Positions 62,841 through 64,000 of a stretch of DNA of 64,000 nucleotides are shown piece by piece. The first letter of the stretch is position 1; every line of letters starts with the position of its first letter. Source of the stretch: Diplosphaera chodatii (taxonomy: Eukaryota > Chlorophyta > Trebouxiophyceae > Prasiolales > Stichococcaceae); NCBI GenBank assembly GCA_032358165.1, contig JAALGY010000014.1, positions 1,054,001-1,118,000 on the forward strand. Reading direction: 5' to 3'. A program made the position numbers and the translations under genes. The notes under the pieces were generated by a model, which saw nothing but the letters and a program-made list of their open reading frames with translations, did not search any database and was not told the DNA's origin.

Positions 62841-64000
62841 CTAGATGCCTATAGCCGGCCACCACGAGCCCTCCAAAACCACCGAGCGCAGCGCCTTGAA
62901 CTCGGCCGGCGTGGCACGCAGCAGAGTCGCCACAGCTGGCAGCAGCGCGTCTCGCTCCTACGTATGGCACCAGAAATTACGCAGCTGCAGAGGTGCGGAG
63001 GTGGCCGATGAGCTGATGCTCCCGGCAGCACCAGATGCTGCAAGGCTGGGCAGAGCTGCCACCAGCAGGCTGGACGGAGCACGAAGCTGCATGCCAAGGG
63101 CCAGACTGCCCTGCACCAGTATCTTCCCAGCAGACTGTGCGGCGATGAACTTCAGCAGCACGTTCTTCAGATAAACCACGTCCACTGCTGACATGTCCTC
63201 CTCTGCAGCAGCACACACAAGATCAGGCGGCACACCTGCAGCATTGGCGTCAACACAGAGCTGGCAGCCACACGGTCGTGCTGTGCATGATCTGTTGAGC
63301 ATGAGGCGAGCTTCCGGCAGCGCACCCTCCGAGCGGCTGGGGGTGCGCCCCCGGGTGGGTTGCGGGTTCACATCAACGCCGGCGTCACCGTCCGGGTTTG
63401 TCGAGGAGCTGCGCCGCAGCAGCCGCGGCTCTGGAGCCGGCGCTGCTGGAGCTGCTCCAGGGTGGCCGTTGCTGAGCAGCCCACCGCCGCCGCGTGCGGC
63501 TTTGTGCGGGGAGGCAGCCGAAAACCTGTACATTTTGCGCTGACAGCATCACGAGGTGCTGTTCCCTTTGTATCGGTCGGAGTACTTGCGACCAGCAGCA
63601 CTCTACATCAACAAATGCCGCTGCGTCCAGCACAGGCACATCCGTCATTCCGTTGATCACCTGGCAGCCGCGTGGTGTGCGGCCACCTCAGCCGCTGCTG
63701 CCTGCATCTCCGTGATCTGCCAGTTCAGCCGGTCCACCTGTGTGTCAGCCAGCTGCCTATCACAAACCTGGCTACCAATACAGTGTCAGGTAGCTTGCCG
63801 CATGAGCTGGGTCCGTCTAGCACCCCGTGGTGGCACACAGGCCACAGAGCCAGGCATGAACCGCTCGCACCTCGGCGGTCAGCTCAGCGGCGCGCTGCTT
63901 GGCCAGGTCCGCCTGCTTGCCCACCTCCCTCCTGTCCTGGTCCCCACGCCGCTTGAGGTCATCCAGCTGCCGCTGCAAATCGCTCTGCACAGCAGGCATC
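62841..64000 (-). CDS. GRIP-domain golgin, C-terminal part (N-terminus beyond right edge)
   Basis: Predicted trans-Golgi tether recruited by ARL1 through its C-terminal GRIP domain. Minus exons seen: 63871 to the edge (coiled coil, LQRQLDDLKRRGDQDRREVG), an exon around 63680-63740 (VDRLNWQITEMQAAAAE), 63326-63525 (Ser/Pro/Arg-rich linker), 63117-63202 and 62841-62957. The last two join in phase and give the GRIP signature: SAVDVVYLKNVLLKFIAAQ followed by ERDALLPAVATLLRATPAEF, with the key Tyr at the start of helix 1. The protein ends soon after with WWPAIGI. The gene model between 63525 and 63680 is unresolved because the phases do not yet agree; another exon probably lies there. Confidence 0.85.

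Overview
The window looks like nuclear DNA of a small green alga, most probably a trebouxiophyte (Chlorella/Coccomyxa-like). It is GC-rich. Every recognisable gene is cut into many short exons by GT-AG introns of roughly 100-400 bases. The gene content mixes plastid-targeted proteins (CPN60 beta, an ELIP, a CTF2-like FAD monooxygenase) with wall-active secreted enzymes carrying Pro/Thr-rich and Cys-rich modules. Exons were assembled by hand from splice signals, reading phase and protein-family knowledge; nothing was aligned or searched.

Layout, left to right: the plastid chaperonin CPN60B (minus, C-terminus cut by the left edge, start near 4274); a GNAT acetyltransferase (plus, 5226-6982); a large secreted clan GH-A-like glycosidase with a basic Pro/Thr linker and a C-terminal DNRLRE/CBM96-like region (plus, 7680-14838); an unrecognised charged, helix-rich protein (plus, 15714-20753); a TAN1/THUMPD1-type THUMP protein (plus, 21539-23885); a secreted GH5 endo-beta-mannanase with two Cys-rich modules and a GPI-like tail (minus, 24400-30308); an ER-type coiled-coil membrane protein (plus, 31242-33909); a small uncertain gene (plus, 35140-35943); a nuclear, lysine-rich, AT-hook-like protein (minus, 36481-38863); an ELIP-type protein (plus, 39482-40943); an LPCAT/LPEAT-type acyltransferase (plus, 41560-44511); a plastid-targeted protein built from eleven one-repeat-per-exon units (minus, 46356-51353); a CTF2-like FAD monooxygenase (plus, 51907-55388); a PstS-like phosphate-binding protein with a Pro/Thr and basic tail (plus, 58112-61950); and the C-terminal part of a GRIP-domain golgin (minus, 62841 to the right edge).

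The genes are unrelated housekeeping, plastid and cell-surface functions, as expected of a eukaryotic chromosome; there is no operon. Four gene pairs are divergent and could share promoter regions: CPN60B/GNAT, mannanase/ER coiled coil, AT-hook-like/ELIP, and repeat protein/FAD monooxygenase.

The most unusual structure is genomic. In at least five genes, exon edges together with flanking intron have been tandemly duplicated at a spacing of about 60-120 bases, and the extra copies lie inside introns. Nine such loci were found: five on the donor side and four on the acceptor side. The repeat-protein gene shows the same process at the scale of whole exon-plus-intron units. Several introns also appear to need GC donors to keep frame.
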